Below, one piece after another: positions 33,506 to 45,905 of a DNA stretch of 64,000 bases. Position 1 is the stretch's first letter. Every line of letters starts with the position of its first letter. The notes below the pieces were generated by a model. It did not search any database, was not told where the DNA came from, and saw nothing but the letters and a program-made list of their open reading frames with translations. Position numbers and translations under genes: made by a program. Source of the stretch: Centroberyx gerrardi. Taxonomy: Eukaryota > Chordata > Actinopteri > Beryciformes > Berycidae. The stretch lies in NCBI RefSeq assembly GCF_048128805.1, contig NC_136006.1, forward strand, positions 1,629,783-1,693,782. Reading direction: 5' to 3'.

Positions 33506-34681
33506 TCAGAGACTGATGTCCCTCCACCCCCCTTCCTCTGCATCATCCTTTCATCACTCTCTCTGCTGTCCTTTCTCTTCTCTTCCTCATGTGTCTTCTC
33601 CCCCATTGTCTCCTTTCCTCTCTCCTCCTTCCGTCCCAATCCCTCCTCCCCCCTTACCCATCCCTTTGCTCTCTTCTGTCACCCACCCCTCCCATCTGAC
33701 TTCTCTTGCTGCTCCATTTTTTCTGTCTTCCACCTCGTCACCTCTCTTTCCTCCTACTGACCTCTCCCGCCTCCTCCCCCTCCAACTCTGATGTAAGAGG
33801 TTGTTTTCAGTTTATTGTGGATGACAGAAAGCCTCTCGTCTCTGAAAATAGGGTTAGGGTTAGGGAGAGATATGATCAATGTTAGAATGAAAAAAAAAGT
33901 CTGTAGGTGTAGAATGTAGTTGATTGAGGTGCTGTGACTTTCTCTTTCCACACTCAGTGAAAGCGGCATAATGTTGTGACCCCTTGTGATTTGGGATGCA
34001 ATTGAACATCATATGACTCCATGCAAGGGTTGCACAATTAATTGTGTGTAATCATACATTCTGAAGGAATTCAAGTTGCACAACTCTTCTCCATTTTATG
34101 CTCTATGCTTTAATAATCACCAAACGTTTTCAGCTTCATGGCCTTCATCAGGGAGGGTTTCATTGTAATCATACAGTACATTGCAATTTTACTCACCACA
34201 ATCTGACCAATGCTCTCTATCATACAGGTGATTTATTTCTCTCTTCCTTCCTTCATCTCACTCTCTCTCTCTCTCTCTCTTCATCTCTTTTTTTCTCTCT
34301 TCCCTTTTTGGCCCTCCCTTCCTCCTTCCCTCGCTATCATCCTCTTCATCTCCATCGTCATTGTTGCACACGTTAAATATTCTTTTAGATGACCGTAGCC
34401 ACAAGCTGGTGCTTTCTGTGCTTTCATTCACACTGCCACAGCTTGCTTTTATGCAAATATACACTGATATTCAGTAATACATTATTATAAATCAAGTGAT
34501 TTCTACAGTATTATATTAATCCGTTCCACTATTCCAACAATATTATCCCTGTACTCACATCATGACATAAAAGGGAAAAAAATAAATAAAAGTGTCTTTA
34601 AAGCAATAATAATCAAAATATGAGCAAGCACCATCTTTTATAACTGCTAATAAACTGAAACCATTACCAGAACCGTAGAAG

Positions 34682-36058
34682 CTCAAAGCAACAAAAGCTT
34701 AACCATAAGGCTAGCATGTTAGACTAAGCTAGCAGAGCTTCCCTGTGTTAAGCATGCTATGCTAGCAAACAAGCTTACCTTGTCTTCCAACTTTTAATTC
34801 CTACTACATACAAAACACTGAACTTTCTGGTTGGAGAAATTCAGCTGCGAGTCGCGCATGTGCCAAATCATAGGCAGGAGTGCAGTCCAAAAGCTATGTC
34901 TATAGGAAGCCAGGGTGTCTTCCAAACATGAATTCATATAGAGATAAACCTGTGACGTAATTTTTTGTCCAGTTATAGGCATGTGTGAGAGGTCGTACAT
35001 AATCATGCCAATGTGTCTTCTCCTTATCCTTCAAGGTACCCAACATACTAAGGAGGGTCCGGTTGTAGCGCTCTACCGGATTCCCTCTAGGGTGGTAAGG
35101 GCTTGTTCTGACTTTGCGTATGCCTGCCAGGGAGCACAGTTCTCGGATGGTGTGAGATTCAAAATCTCTTCCCTGGTCGCTGTGGAGTCTTTCAAGAATC
35201 CCGTAATGGACTAAGAAGTGTTCCTATAGACATCTCACTACAGTATTGACCTTTTGATCTCTAGTTGGAATGGCCACGGTGTATTTTGTGAAATGGTCAG
35301 TGATGAAAAGAATATCTTTGAGGTTTCGGCTGTCTGGCTCTACTGAGAGAAAGTCCATGCAGACTTACTCCAATGGCCTGGTGGTCTAGATGTTAACTAA
35401 AGGAGCGTCTTCCGGTGTACACATCTCTCACAGACCTTCATTTTTCCTCTCAATGTCTGTAGCCATTCTTGGCCAGTAGAACCGAGACCTCGAAAGGTCA
35501 ATAGTGCACTCGATCCCTAGGTGGCCCATATTGTTGTGAAGATTCTGAAATGCAGTAGGCCTGAGGATCTAAGGGAGCACAAACTGTAACAGGGTCTCTT
35601 TTTCACAAAGTTGTTTTCGGTAGAGTAGATCATTTTGAATCTCCAGATGCCTCCATTCCTTTAACACCAAGTTAAGGTCAGGGGAGTCTGCTTTGAAATT
35701 TGCAGGTAAGCTGTCTCCTGCTTCCATCAAGTGAATGACCTTGCCAATGACGGGATCATCCCTTTGCATCTGCTTGCAGCTTGCAGCGTCGAGCTTAGCT
35801 GTTGTAAGCACATAGGTTAATGGATTGTTGTCTGTAACAACGGTAAAGGTGTTACTGTACAGATAGTCATGACATTTTTCTGTTATGTCCCACTTGAGAG
35901 CCAGGAACTCAAGCTTATGAGCCGGGTATCTAGATTCACTGCGTGACAAGCCACAGCTCGGATAGGCAACCACTTGTTTCTTCCCATCATGCTCCTAGTA
36001 TAGGGCAGCTCCTAAACCCGTTGTGCTAGCTTCCGTATGAAGGACGTATCAGCGTAGC
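34682..36058 (-). mobile_element. Ty3/gypsy fossil, RNaseH-integrase part (duplicon B)
   Basis: Near-identical counterpart of 28937-30313 created by the tandem duplication. Broken in several places. Confidence 0.8.
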
Positions 36059-39000
36059 CATGTCAACAGGAAGCGATGATAGATCGAAGTGCGTCCCAGA
36101 GCTGCTGCTGCAACTCCTTCACCCTCTGGCCTCGGCTCCTCCTGTGAGCGGCCCTTCTGATACAACACTAACACTTCTGAGTGTCACTCAAAACGAAGGT
36201 GGAGTGTTTAGGGGGCGTAACGGGATGGGGGGTCAGTGTCTTGCACGCGTGCTCCTAATGTTCTTCTGTGGTGTTTGACATAAAGTTTTATGACACATTA
36301 TCGTCACCTACTGGCCTGGCATGCTTATGTGAGCGTTTTAAATCCGTTTTGCCTTCTCATGTGGAGAGATTTTCTAAAACACCATTGGTGTGGACGTGAA
36401 TTTTTTTTTTAAAACGGAGGGGAGAAAAAATGCGTTTCCAGAAATATCCATGTACGCGTGGACAGGGTCTAAGTGCCCTGCAAATCTATTCTTTTATCTG
36501 CTTTACTCTACATGATGTTGTTTCCAAAGGATGCTATCTCCCTTACATGTTCCTTACTTTTATCAGAAGAATCTAGACTCATAAAACTTTATCCATCACT
36601 CCTCCCAGTGTTTAACCCTCCTATTATGTTCAAATTAAGTCTTTTATGTTTGGGGTCAAATTGACCCCAGCAATTTAAGTTACCCAAGTTTAGGTCTCAG
36701 TTGTTTTGTGTCTCTCTACTGACCATCTTAATAGCCCTGGAAATAAAACATGAATCCCCTCACCCTATCCTTTTGCATCAAATATTCATATTATGCAACT
36801 ATCGAAAAATACGCAAATCACCATAAAGTCTCATTGTTTTACCTAAAATGGAAAAAAAAAAAAATGTTTTGGGGTTTGAAGGGCTTTATATTGCTTTTAA
36901 GTACTTATTTATGGTTTCCATAACATTTGGAAATAAACACATTGTTTATTACCAAGGATGGTAACATTTATTATGTTCAGGGTTAGGGTTAGGTTTGGGA
37001 AAAAAACACCAGTAAAAAGTGAACTAGTCACCAGAATTGTCTACTAAGAGAAAATGAACTGGACAGTCTTTTCTGACACATTCTCCTTTAGATCGCATTA
37101 AATCACTACTACAGATTTACTTCCCAGTGTGTGTGTGTGTGTGTGTGTGTGTCAAAATGATCCCTTCTGATATGAAGCTGATTATTATATACATGAAGGG
37201 TTAGAGAGCTCGTTTTGTCATCAACAAGTCAAAGGTTCGATCCTGGAAACAGCCATTGTGTGTCCATCAACAGCCACGTGTCCAAATGTCCTTGAGCAAC
37301 ACACTGATGAGAGCATCAGCTAAATGCCACATCATCCCGTTTTACCCTGTTCTATCTTTTATTTCTCCTGTTTTTCATGTTTTATCTCTTATCTATTTTA
37401 TCTCTTTTATTCCTCCTGTCATATTTGTCCAGTTTCTAACTCCTGTTTTATTTTGTTTCATCTCTCCTCTCGGCCTCCTTTCAACTCTTTTATGATGTTG
37501 TATTTCTTTTTCCCTGTTTCTCTGCTTGAGTTGATGTTGATTTTACCTTGTTTCTTTAAAGCACTTTGTAACTTTGTTTTGAAAAGTGCTATACAAATTA
37601 AGTTTATTATTATTATTATTATTATTATCATCATCATCATGATCAGTGGAAGGATGACAGGTTATATTCTAGTTACTGATAACAGAGGGAAACATAGTTG
37701 TCTATAGACATGATTTCTAAAGTTTTCAATCACAAACACGAGATACAATAATAGAACAGAACCATGTTTTTAATATGTCCATGCTTTTGGCCTTTTGAAT
37801 AAAACAAACAAACAACAAAAACACAAAAAACTACATTAATCTCTTCATAGAAAAAGTCTGGTTTCAGTGACTCCACAGCCTCTCTACAGTATGTTGGCCT
37901 CACAGGAGTCAGGCTGCAGTATCTGAAGTGTAACAATCAGTTTAACAGCTTTTCTAAACCAGGGATAGAAAAAGGCATAGATCACAGGGTTTAAACAGGA
38001 GTTAAAATAGTACAGAGCGATCACAAAGGCTTCAGACGTAATACTGGTCAAGGTGTCCTCAACTGCAAGAGAGAGACAGTAAAATGGACAGAAACACATT
38101 AGAAACACAACTACAGCAATACCAAGAGTTCTGGCTGCTTTCCTCTCAGATTTCTTAGCAGTTACAGTCACTGAACGCTGGAGTGTGACAGCCACAATGT
38201 GGGATCGCATGGCACGAGCCTGAGACACAGCCACCACAAATACTCTCATATACAGAACTATGATGACAGTAATGGGAGCAGTAAAGTTAAAAACAAGGTC
38301 AACAACTCCTGCAATGTAGTTAATAACAACCACACACTCTCCAACGCAGGAATTATACCTGCCTGGATGCCTCAGTAAATCCTTTAGAAGGAGACCACTG
38401 CAGAAAGCAGGACAGACCCAACACAGACAAACACAGATTTTAACTCTTCTCTGAGTGATTTTGGTGGGGTAACACAGAGGGTCACAAATAGCCACATAGC
38501 GGTCGACTGATATGAGCACCATGTTTCCTACTGAGGCAGAGATGATGATAAAGGCCACAAAGTAATACAGAACACACATGAAGTCACCCAGAAACCAGCA
38601 GCTAACTATGAAGAGGATTTCAGCCGGTATCAGGAGAAGGCCAGTGAGGAAGTCTGAGACAGCCAGGGAGAGGAGGAGGAGGTTGGTGGGGGTGTGGAGC
38701 TGCCTGAAGTGAAACAGGAGCATTATATTCATTAATAGTATTCATTTGTAGTATCAGTAGTATATCTCATCACTAGATATGGCAGATATCAAGCATTATG
38801 AAAATAGAAAAGCATTATTTAGCAACTTTTTTCATCAAATTGTGGTCCATAAGTCATTTGTTTTTGTAAGTCTGAATTGCATTGATAAAATCTTTGGCCA
38901 CCTGTAGTGGGAGATGGAGATGATGACCAGCAGGTTGAGAGACACGGTGAGCAGAGAGATGGAGGACAGCAGAATGTAGAGGAGCATGGCCTCAGAGTGA

Positions 39001-39179
39001 GGACGCATCTGCTTCCTGCAGGAAGTGTTGAGGAGCTGTGGAAAGCAGAGTTCACCTCCTTCCAGGGTCTCCATCATCAGAGAGAGAGGAGGAGAGGAGA
39101 AGCTGCTGAGGTCTGGCAGCTTTCTGACCAAAGCTCTCTATCATACAGCTGATTTATCTCTCTATTCCCTTAATTTCCT

Positions 39180-39219
<40 letters not shown>

Positions 39220-40393
39220 TCAGAGACTGATGTCCCTCCACCCCCCTTCCTCTGCATCATCCTTTCATCACTCTCTCTGCTGTCCTTTCTCTTCTCTTCC
39301 TCATGTGTCTTCTCCCCCATTGTCTCCTTTCCTCTCTCCTCCTTCCATCCCAATCCCTCCTCCCCCCTTACCCATCCCTTTGCTCTCTTCTGTCACCCAC
39401 CCCTCCCATCTGACTTCTCTTGCTGCTCCATTTTTTCTGTCTTCCACCTCGTCACCTCTCTTTCCTCCTACTGACCTCTCCCGCCTCCTCCCCCTCCAAC
39501 TCTGATGTAAGAGGTTGTTTTCAGTTTATTGTGGATGACAGAAAGCCTCTCGTCTCTGAAAATAGGGTTAGGGTTAGGGAGAGATATGATCAATGTTAGA
39601 ATGAAAAAAAAAGTCTGTAGGTGTAGAATGTAGTTGATTGAGGTGCTGTGACTTTCTCTTTCCACACTCAGTGAAAGCGGCATAATGTTGTGACCCCTTG
39701 TGATTTGGGATGCAATTGAACATCATATGACTCCATGCAAGGGTTGCACAATTAATTGTGTGTAATCATACATTCTGAAGGAATTCAAGTTGCACAACTC
39801 TTCTCCATTTTATGCTCTATGCTTTAATAATCACCAAACGTTTTCAGCTTCATGGCCTTCATCAGGGAGGGTTTCATTGTAATCATACAGTACATTGCAA
39901 TTTTACTCACCACAATCTGACCAATGCTCTCTATCATACAGGTGATTTATTTCTCTCTTCCTTCCTTCATCTCACTCTCTCTCTTTCTCTCTTCATCTCT
40001 TTTTTTCTCTCTTCCCTTTTTGGCCCTCCCTTCCTCCTTCCCTCGCTATCATCCTCTTCATCTCCATCGTCATTGTTGCACACGTTAAATATTCTTTTAG
40101 ATGACCGTAGCCACAAGCTGGTGCTTTCTGTGCTTTCATTCACACTGCCACAGCTTGCTTTTATGCAAATATACACTGATATTCAGTAATACATTATTAT
40201 AAATCAAGTGATTTCTACAGTATTATATTAATCCGTTCCACTATTCCAACAATATTATCCCTGTACTCACATCATGACATAAAAGGGAAAAAAATAAATA
40301 AAAGTGTCTTTAAAGCAATAATAATCAAAATATGAGCAAGCACCATCTTTTATAACTGCAAATAAACTGAAACCATTACCAGAACCGTAGAAG
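36059..40393. repeat. Tandem duplicon copy C (contains T5), shorter
   Basis: Matches copies A and B from their start to ACCAGAACCGTAGAAG (to about 40393), then changes to other sequence of a Ty3/gypsy fossil. It has a shorter (ATT)n and a few more single-base differences, e.g. near 36394 and 36450, so it is the most diverged of the three. Confidence 0.93.
37884..39077 (-). CDS. T5: class III TAAR olfactory receptor, complete two-exon gene (duplicon C)
   Basis: Exon 1 39077-38902, exon 2 38703-37884, intron 198 bp, phase 2. Product 331 aa, same architecture as T3 and T4. Ala109 (3.32), Asp194 (5.42), Phe263 (6.48), TM7 signature intact. It has Ile113 in TM3 where T3/T4 have Thr, and Leu277 in ECL3 where they have Ser. 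In TM6 it follows T4 (Ala-Val-Val) but keeps Met261 and Leu269 of T3, giving a mosaic pattern. No damage; likely functional. Confidence 0.92.
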
Positions 40394-43054
40394 GACTGGA
40401 GAGGATGTTAATTTTTCAATTATGCCCTCAAAGGCTTGCTGACAAGCAGGACTCCAGCGTTCACCAAAGGGTTCTTTTGGATTCAGGTATTTGCCATCAC
40501 TCAAGTTGGTCTTACACCCCTTATGCTGGGGTGGGTAGCCGGCAGTAAGACAGGTAATTGGTTTCACTATTTTTGAGTAGTCCTTAACAAATCTCCGGTA
40601 GTAACCGGTGAATCCCTGGAAGGACTGAAGTTCTTTCAAGGTCTGGGGTCTTGGCCACATTTTTAAGGCTTGGGTTTTCTCAGGGTCAGTTTTTATGCCA
40701 TCTCTGGAAACGATATGCCCGAGGTAGAGGACAGAGGTCTGGAAGAATTTGCTTATCAAGTGAGAGCTTAAGACCATATTCTCTTAGGCTGTTTAGGACA
40801 TGACTAAACCGGATTTCATGCTCTTCCAATGTACTTGAGAATATGATCAAATCATCAAGAAAGACAAGAACTTCTTTCAAATTGATGTCTTTCATGCACT
40901 TCTTTATGAGCCTCGGGGGCATTAGTCACCCCCTGGGACATACGATTGAACTTGCAGAATCCAAAGGGGCACACAAATGCTGTCTTTGGCTTGTCTGTCT
41001 CATTCATCACAATTTGGTAATATCTGGATTTTAAGTCAATTACTGAAAACCATTGAGATCCAGCAAGGGCTGAAAATGACTCCTCCATGTTTGGCAATGC
41101 GTAGGCATCTTTAATGATTTGCAAATTAAGCTTCTGATAATCCACACAAAGGCGTACATCTCCATTTTTCTTTCTTACTACGACAACTGGTGATGAAAAC
41201 AGGGACTCGGACTCTCTGATGATGCCTGCATCTAGAAGAGTGCAGGTGTTTCTTGACTGCCTCAAAGTCATGCGGGTGAATGGGGCGAGACCTCTGTTTG
41301 AATGGGGTCTCATCTTGAATTTTAATATGATGCTGGGTCCTAGTAGCATGGCCAAGGTCAAGGTCAAGGTCATGGTGTGAGAAGACGTCTGAGAAGGAGT
41401 TTAGCTTTTGAGTAATTCTTTGTTTCCATTCCTCAGAGAGAGGTGAACTACCAAAGTCAAAACTCAGGTCAGGCTTCTTTTCTGCATTCTGTTGTTGACT
41501 GAAACAGTTGGCAGTAGTTTCACAAGCAGCAACACCCTTCAATGTAGAGCTCTATGACACAATCGGGGGCAACCAGCTCAGCAATTACGCAGTTGGTGGG
41601 TAGCGTGATGTCGTGGTTGGTCTCTTTTGTAAGCAGCACAGTCACCTTGCCTGAGCCATGCTGGGGCAACGATATAAGGCAGCAATCCACAAGCACGCCA
41701 CCTGGTAAAGATGAGCTGGTTGGTTGTTCCAGTAATGCCCACTGTTCTGTGTTGACACGGCTGGCACATATAAAACCCACAAGGAGCACTTTCTGATTGG
41801 CTGGCAGAACCTCTGGTGTCTGACCTCGAAGTTTCACTAGGCCAATTCTCCCACTGATAGCCTGTTTTTTCCTGATCTCCAGTGTTCTGAGGACCTGTTG
41901 GTAGCCATAACAAGGTGAGTTTCGGGCAGGTAAGGGTTTCTCACAGCACTGCTCATACAAGGGGTCAAGAGTGTTCGTACCAATCAACAGTGGGTTATCA
42001 CTGTTTGAACGAAGGTCAGGAACAATCAAAGCCAAGGTGGAAATTTCAGGCTCTAATTCAAAGAGGTTTTTTGGGAACTTTATGCTGGTCTCAACATATC
42101 CCAAGTATGCAAAGTTCTGACCATTTGCTCCCTCCACTTCAAGTAGATCACTGATGGGCTTGACAGAGCTTTCAGATAAGTGATTCTTGTAAAAGGACAT
42201 GGCTACAACTACGCTGGCTGTACACTTGCTGCCTATCAATCGTCTTGGCAATGTAGCATTGCCAGTAACTTCATGGTTTAAGCTTACAGTTTTTTCTTTG
42301 TTCTTCTCTGTAAACGTGGGACATGTTCTATCCCGAGCTCCCATTTGTCCATCAGCAGAAGCCTGGACTAGTTTAAATCAGGTGAGTCAAGTGTGCCATG
42401 CTGGAGCTCCCAGACACATTGCTTTTCTCCGAGTGATTTTCTCTTAGCCTCTACCGAAGCTGGATGTGACCATCTTCACCACACCTGAAACAGTACCACA
42501 GTTTAGGTTTTGGGACCCTTGCAGTGATTTGCTGAACTTTTTTATTTTCTGGCTTATCTTTAGCCTTTTAGGCACTGCTTCTTGAACCCTTTTGATTCTA
42601 TTTTTGCAGGGTTCTCTGTGCTGCAAGCTTTGAGTTGTGTTAATTGGGACTGAAGATCAGCGATTTGCCATTGAGGTCATCGGCGGTAGCAGAGGAAATA
42701 TTCTCAGATTCTGCAAGTAAGTCAGAACCATCCATGTATGGCATACATGCTTTTGTCTTAGTTATACCAAAGTGCTGCTTCATTCTTGTGGCTTTGTTGG
42801 CCCTTTTATCTTCTTCAGTACGAAGAAGAAGAAGCTCGGCCAAGGATGGGGACTCCTTTTTACGCTGTTCAAGCTGGAGGCTGTTTATCAAGGGACCATC
42901 CCAGCACCCACGGCAGTATTGCTTGTGGAGTTGATTATCAGCATCACAAGCAATACCTCCTCTACTGATGACAGAGTTCAAAGCAGTGTGTAGCCATTAC
43001 AGGTAGTCAGAAGCCTTCTCACCAACATCCTGGTTGGTGTTCAAGAATAGAGCA
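40394..43054 (-). mobile_element. Ty3/gypsy fossil, RT, protease-like and Gag parts
   Basis: Minus strand. Reverse transcriptase is at about 41400-40394 (RKKNGDVRLCVDYQKLN, FSVIDLKSRYYQI, FLDDLIIFS, GFTGYYRRFVKDYS). A protease-like region at 42344-41520 and Gag with a zinc-knuckle-like CxxC...GH motif near 42470 follow. It is broken in several places and LTRs were not recognised. A LINE is inserted in its Gag part, and more Gag-like sequence lies beyond it at 44969-45262. Confidence 0.82.
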
Positions 43055-43060
43055 AATTCA

Positions 43061-44962
43061 AGGTTCAAGGTTAACTTTATGGTCATTCAGGACTATACAT
43101 GGAAGAAGTGCACAGCAGAACAACATTTTTTTTACATCTGGCTCAAAGTGTAATAAATATGTTATAAAACTATGAAAAATATACTATAAAATATATTACA
43201 AAACAGAATATACTATAAACAGACATGAGTATATTGCACACAGTGAGTATATTGCACATGTGTTGATGAGAGTGAGAATCAAAGGCTATGAGCAAAACAC
43301 ACAGGGTATGAGTAAAACAACGGTAGCACAGCTTTCCTAGACCAGCACAGTTTTTCAGTCCAATAAGTCCACATGTGGTTGTGTGATTGTGTAAGTGCGT
43401 GTGTGTGTGTGTGTGTATGTGTGTGTGTGCGTGTGCGTGTGTGTATGTCTGTAGGTGCATGTGTGTAGTTAAGGAGTCTAATAGCTTGGGGGAAGAAGCT
43501 TTTGCAGAATTTTGCAGTTCTGCACCGCATGCTGCGGTACTGCCTGCCAGAGGGCAGAAGGGCAAACAGTCCATGGTGGGGATGGGCGGAGTCCCTAGCA
43601 ATCGTGGTGGCTTTGATCAAGCAGCGTTTGTAAAATATGTTCTGAATGGATGGGAGAGAAGTCCCAATGATCTTCTCCGCTGTCCTCACCATTCTCTGCA
43701 GGGACTTCTGATCTGAGGCATTACAGTCTCCATACCAGATAGAGATGCAGCTGGTCAGTACAGTCTCTATGGTGCCTCTGTAGAACATAGTGAGGATGGG
43801 AGGGGGGAGGTTTGCTCTCCTCAACCGTCTCAGGAAGTGCAAACGCTGCCGGGCTCTCTTGGTAAGGGAGGAGGTATTTAGGGTCCAGGTCAAGTCGTTT
43901 GTGATGTGCACCCCCAGGAACTTTGTTCTCCTGACTGACTCTACAGTGGTGCCTTTGATGTATAGTGGAGTGTGATTGGCACGGTTCTACCTGAAGTCGA
44001 CAGTGATCTCTATTGTTTTGTCGACGTTTAGGGACAGATTGTTGATGTTACACCAGTCCACTAGTTGGTTCACCTCCTCTCTGTAAGCTGATTCATTGTC
44101 GTCGCTGATGAGACCAACTACCGTTGTGTCGTCCGCGAACTTTACGATGTGGTTCATGCTGTACTTGGCACAACACTCGTGGATCATCAGGGTGTACAGC
44201 AAAGAGCTCAGGACGCAGCCCTGAGGGGCGCTGGTGCTCAGTGAGATGGTGTTGGAAGTGTCATTACCAACCCGTACTGACTGGGGTCTATCTGTAAGGA
44301 AATCCAATAACCAATTGTTCAGGCCCAGTGGACCCAGCTTGCCTACCAGGTGCTGGGGGATGATTGTATTAAAAGCTGGACTGAAGTCTATGATTCTAAG
44401 ATAACAGCATTCGCACATAAGTGTTCTTTTTCTCCAAATGTGCCAGGCTCAGATGGAGTGCAGAGGATATGGCGTCCTCAGTGGAGCGGTTTGGATGGTA
44501 TGTGAACTGGAACAGGTCTAGTGTAGAGGAGAGACTGGAAGTTATGTGGTCCTTGACCAGCCTCTCGAAGCACTTCATCATGATGGGAGTGAGTGCTACG
44601 GGGCGGTAGTCGTTGAGACATGAAACTGATGACTTCTTTGGCACTGGTATGATGGTAGTGGTCTTAAAGCATGAGGGGACGACAGCCTGGCTCAATGAGA
44701 TGTTAAAAAATATCTGTGAGGACGAGTGCTAGTTGGTCAGCACATTCCCTGAATACACGCCCTGGTATGTTGTCAGGACCTGCAGCCTTTTACGGGTTGA
44801 CACTGTTCAGGGTCCTCCGGACATCAGCTGGGTCGAGACAGAGTAGCTGGTCATCATGATGAGGGGTGACCTTCCTCGCAGGGGTGCCTCAAACCGTCCA
44901 AAATAACTGTTGAGCTCATTGAGGAAGTCAGTGTTGTCATTGCAGGGTGGTGGAGCAGTAAT
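43061..44962 (-). mobile_element. Rex1/CR1-like LINE inserted in the gypsy fossil
   Basis: A 1.9-kb 5'-truncated LINE on the minus strand, flanked by a 6-bp AATTCA duplication (43055-43060 and 44963-44968). RT motifs appear in order: [19 protein letters not shown] (44695-44396 frame), [18 protein letters not shown] and FADD (44418-43987 frame), then a C-terminal domain (RARQRLHFLRRL, LLPSGRQYRSMRCRT) at 43911-43470. The catalytic box is FADD. The 3' end is a CATAAAGTTAACC followed by (TTGAACC)n. It has a (TG)n tract at 43401-43447. Frame changes show decay. The Ty3/gypsy fossil must be older. Confidence 0.82.
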
Positions 44963-44968
44963 AATTCA

Positions 44969-45262
44969 TCACTGTCTTTTACAGTGGGGTAGGCGGAATC
45001 AAGCAGATTCAAGTAAGCTTTGGGGGAGGCCCTTGGACCTAAGGACTTCACAATGTTTGCAGCCGGGGGTGAGAGGCTCTCGGCTGTTTTTGTCATGACT
45101 TTCTGAAATCAATGGATCATTCAGACAGAATTTGACACTGCCATACCATGCATCATAATCTACTTCAAAAGTGGGCTGGAGAGCTCTCCCAGAGAAAGGC
45201 TTCAGCTTATAGGAACAGCTGGCTTGAGAAGCGATCTCGGCACTTTTTACAATGTGTTCCAC
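44969..45262 (-). mobile_element. Ty3/gypsy fossil, further Gag part
   Basis: Minus-strand Gag-like sequence (LKPFSGRALQPTFEVDYDAW, LGPRASPKAYLNLLDSAY) on the far side of the inserted LINE. Belongs to the same fossil as 40394-43054. Confidence 0.65.
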
Positions 45263-45374
45263 AATGACACGTATGCCCCTAGGTTTCTATTGCAGTAGAG
45301 TAGGAGGGGGCATCCCGGTGTTACCAGAAGGACGGAGCAGGCGCTAGCGAAGTTATGGTTTCTACTAATCCTCG

Positions 45375-45905
45375 GCTCCAGCCGTGCCGCATCCCAGCAG
45401 GGAGCCACATCTACCTTCTCCCGAACGTTACCAGGGAGATCCCGGGTCCTGTCACCCCTTCCTCTCCCAGTGCTCCCTGGTGTTCGAGCTGCAGCCTTCC
45501 TGCTTCCCTTCGGATCGGTCAAAGATAGCCTTTGTCATCACCCTCATGTCCGGGAGAGCCTTGGCTTGGGCCAGCGCCCTCTGGGAGTCCCAGGCCAAGG
45601 CATGCTCCAACTACTCCCGGTTCACGAAGGAGATGAGGAAAGTTTACGACCATCCGTTGGTGGGCAGGGCGGCCGGCCACCGTCTCCTCAGCCTGCGCCA
45701 GGAGTCCCGGTCTGTCTCGGACTATGCTATCAAGTTCCAGACCTTGGCTACAGAGAGTGGCTGGTGTGAGGAGTCCCTCCTCCTCCTCGCCTTAAGGACC
45801 CCGGGAACTCCCATGGGAACCATGCGACAGCCTTGACGCCGCGATCGCCATGGCCATCCGGTTGGACGCTCGACTCCGGGAACAACGCAGATTCATAGAA
45901 TTATA
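45375..45905 (+). mobile_element. Second Ty3/gypsy fossil, Gag fragment
   Basis: Plus-strand Gag-domain sequence of the sushi-ichi type (ALAWASALWESQAKACSNY, FTKEMRKVYDHP, LLSLRQESRSVSDYAIKFQT). It is GC-rich unlike its surroundings. Broken, without LTRs. Confidence 0.7.

Larger units (their letters stand above)
30314..36058. repeat. Tandem duplicon copy B (contains T4)
   Basis: A 5745-bp unit with the same content and order as copy A: hAT right part (30314-30723), SINE (31442 onward), (ATT)n (31855-31903), T4, poly(C)/(CT)n (33460-33500), promoter remnant (34205-34377) and gypsy fossil (34682-36058). Single-base differences from A are rare outside the receptor gene and the microsatellites. 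Confidence 0.95.

Noticed and set aside
45375-45905. A domesticated Gag-type host gene
   Set aside because: The frame is short and ends soon after the Gag core, with no flanking exons; a broken gypsy remnant explains it better.
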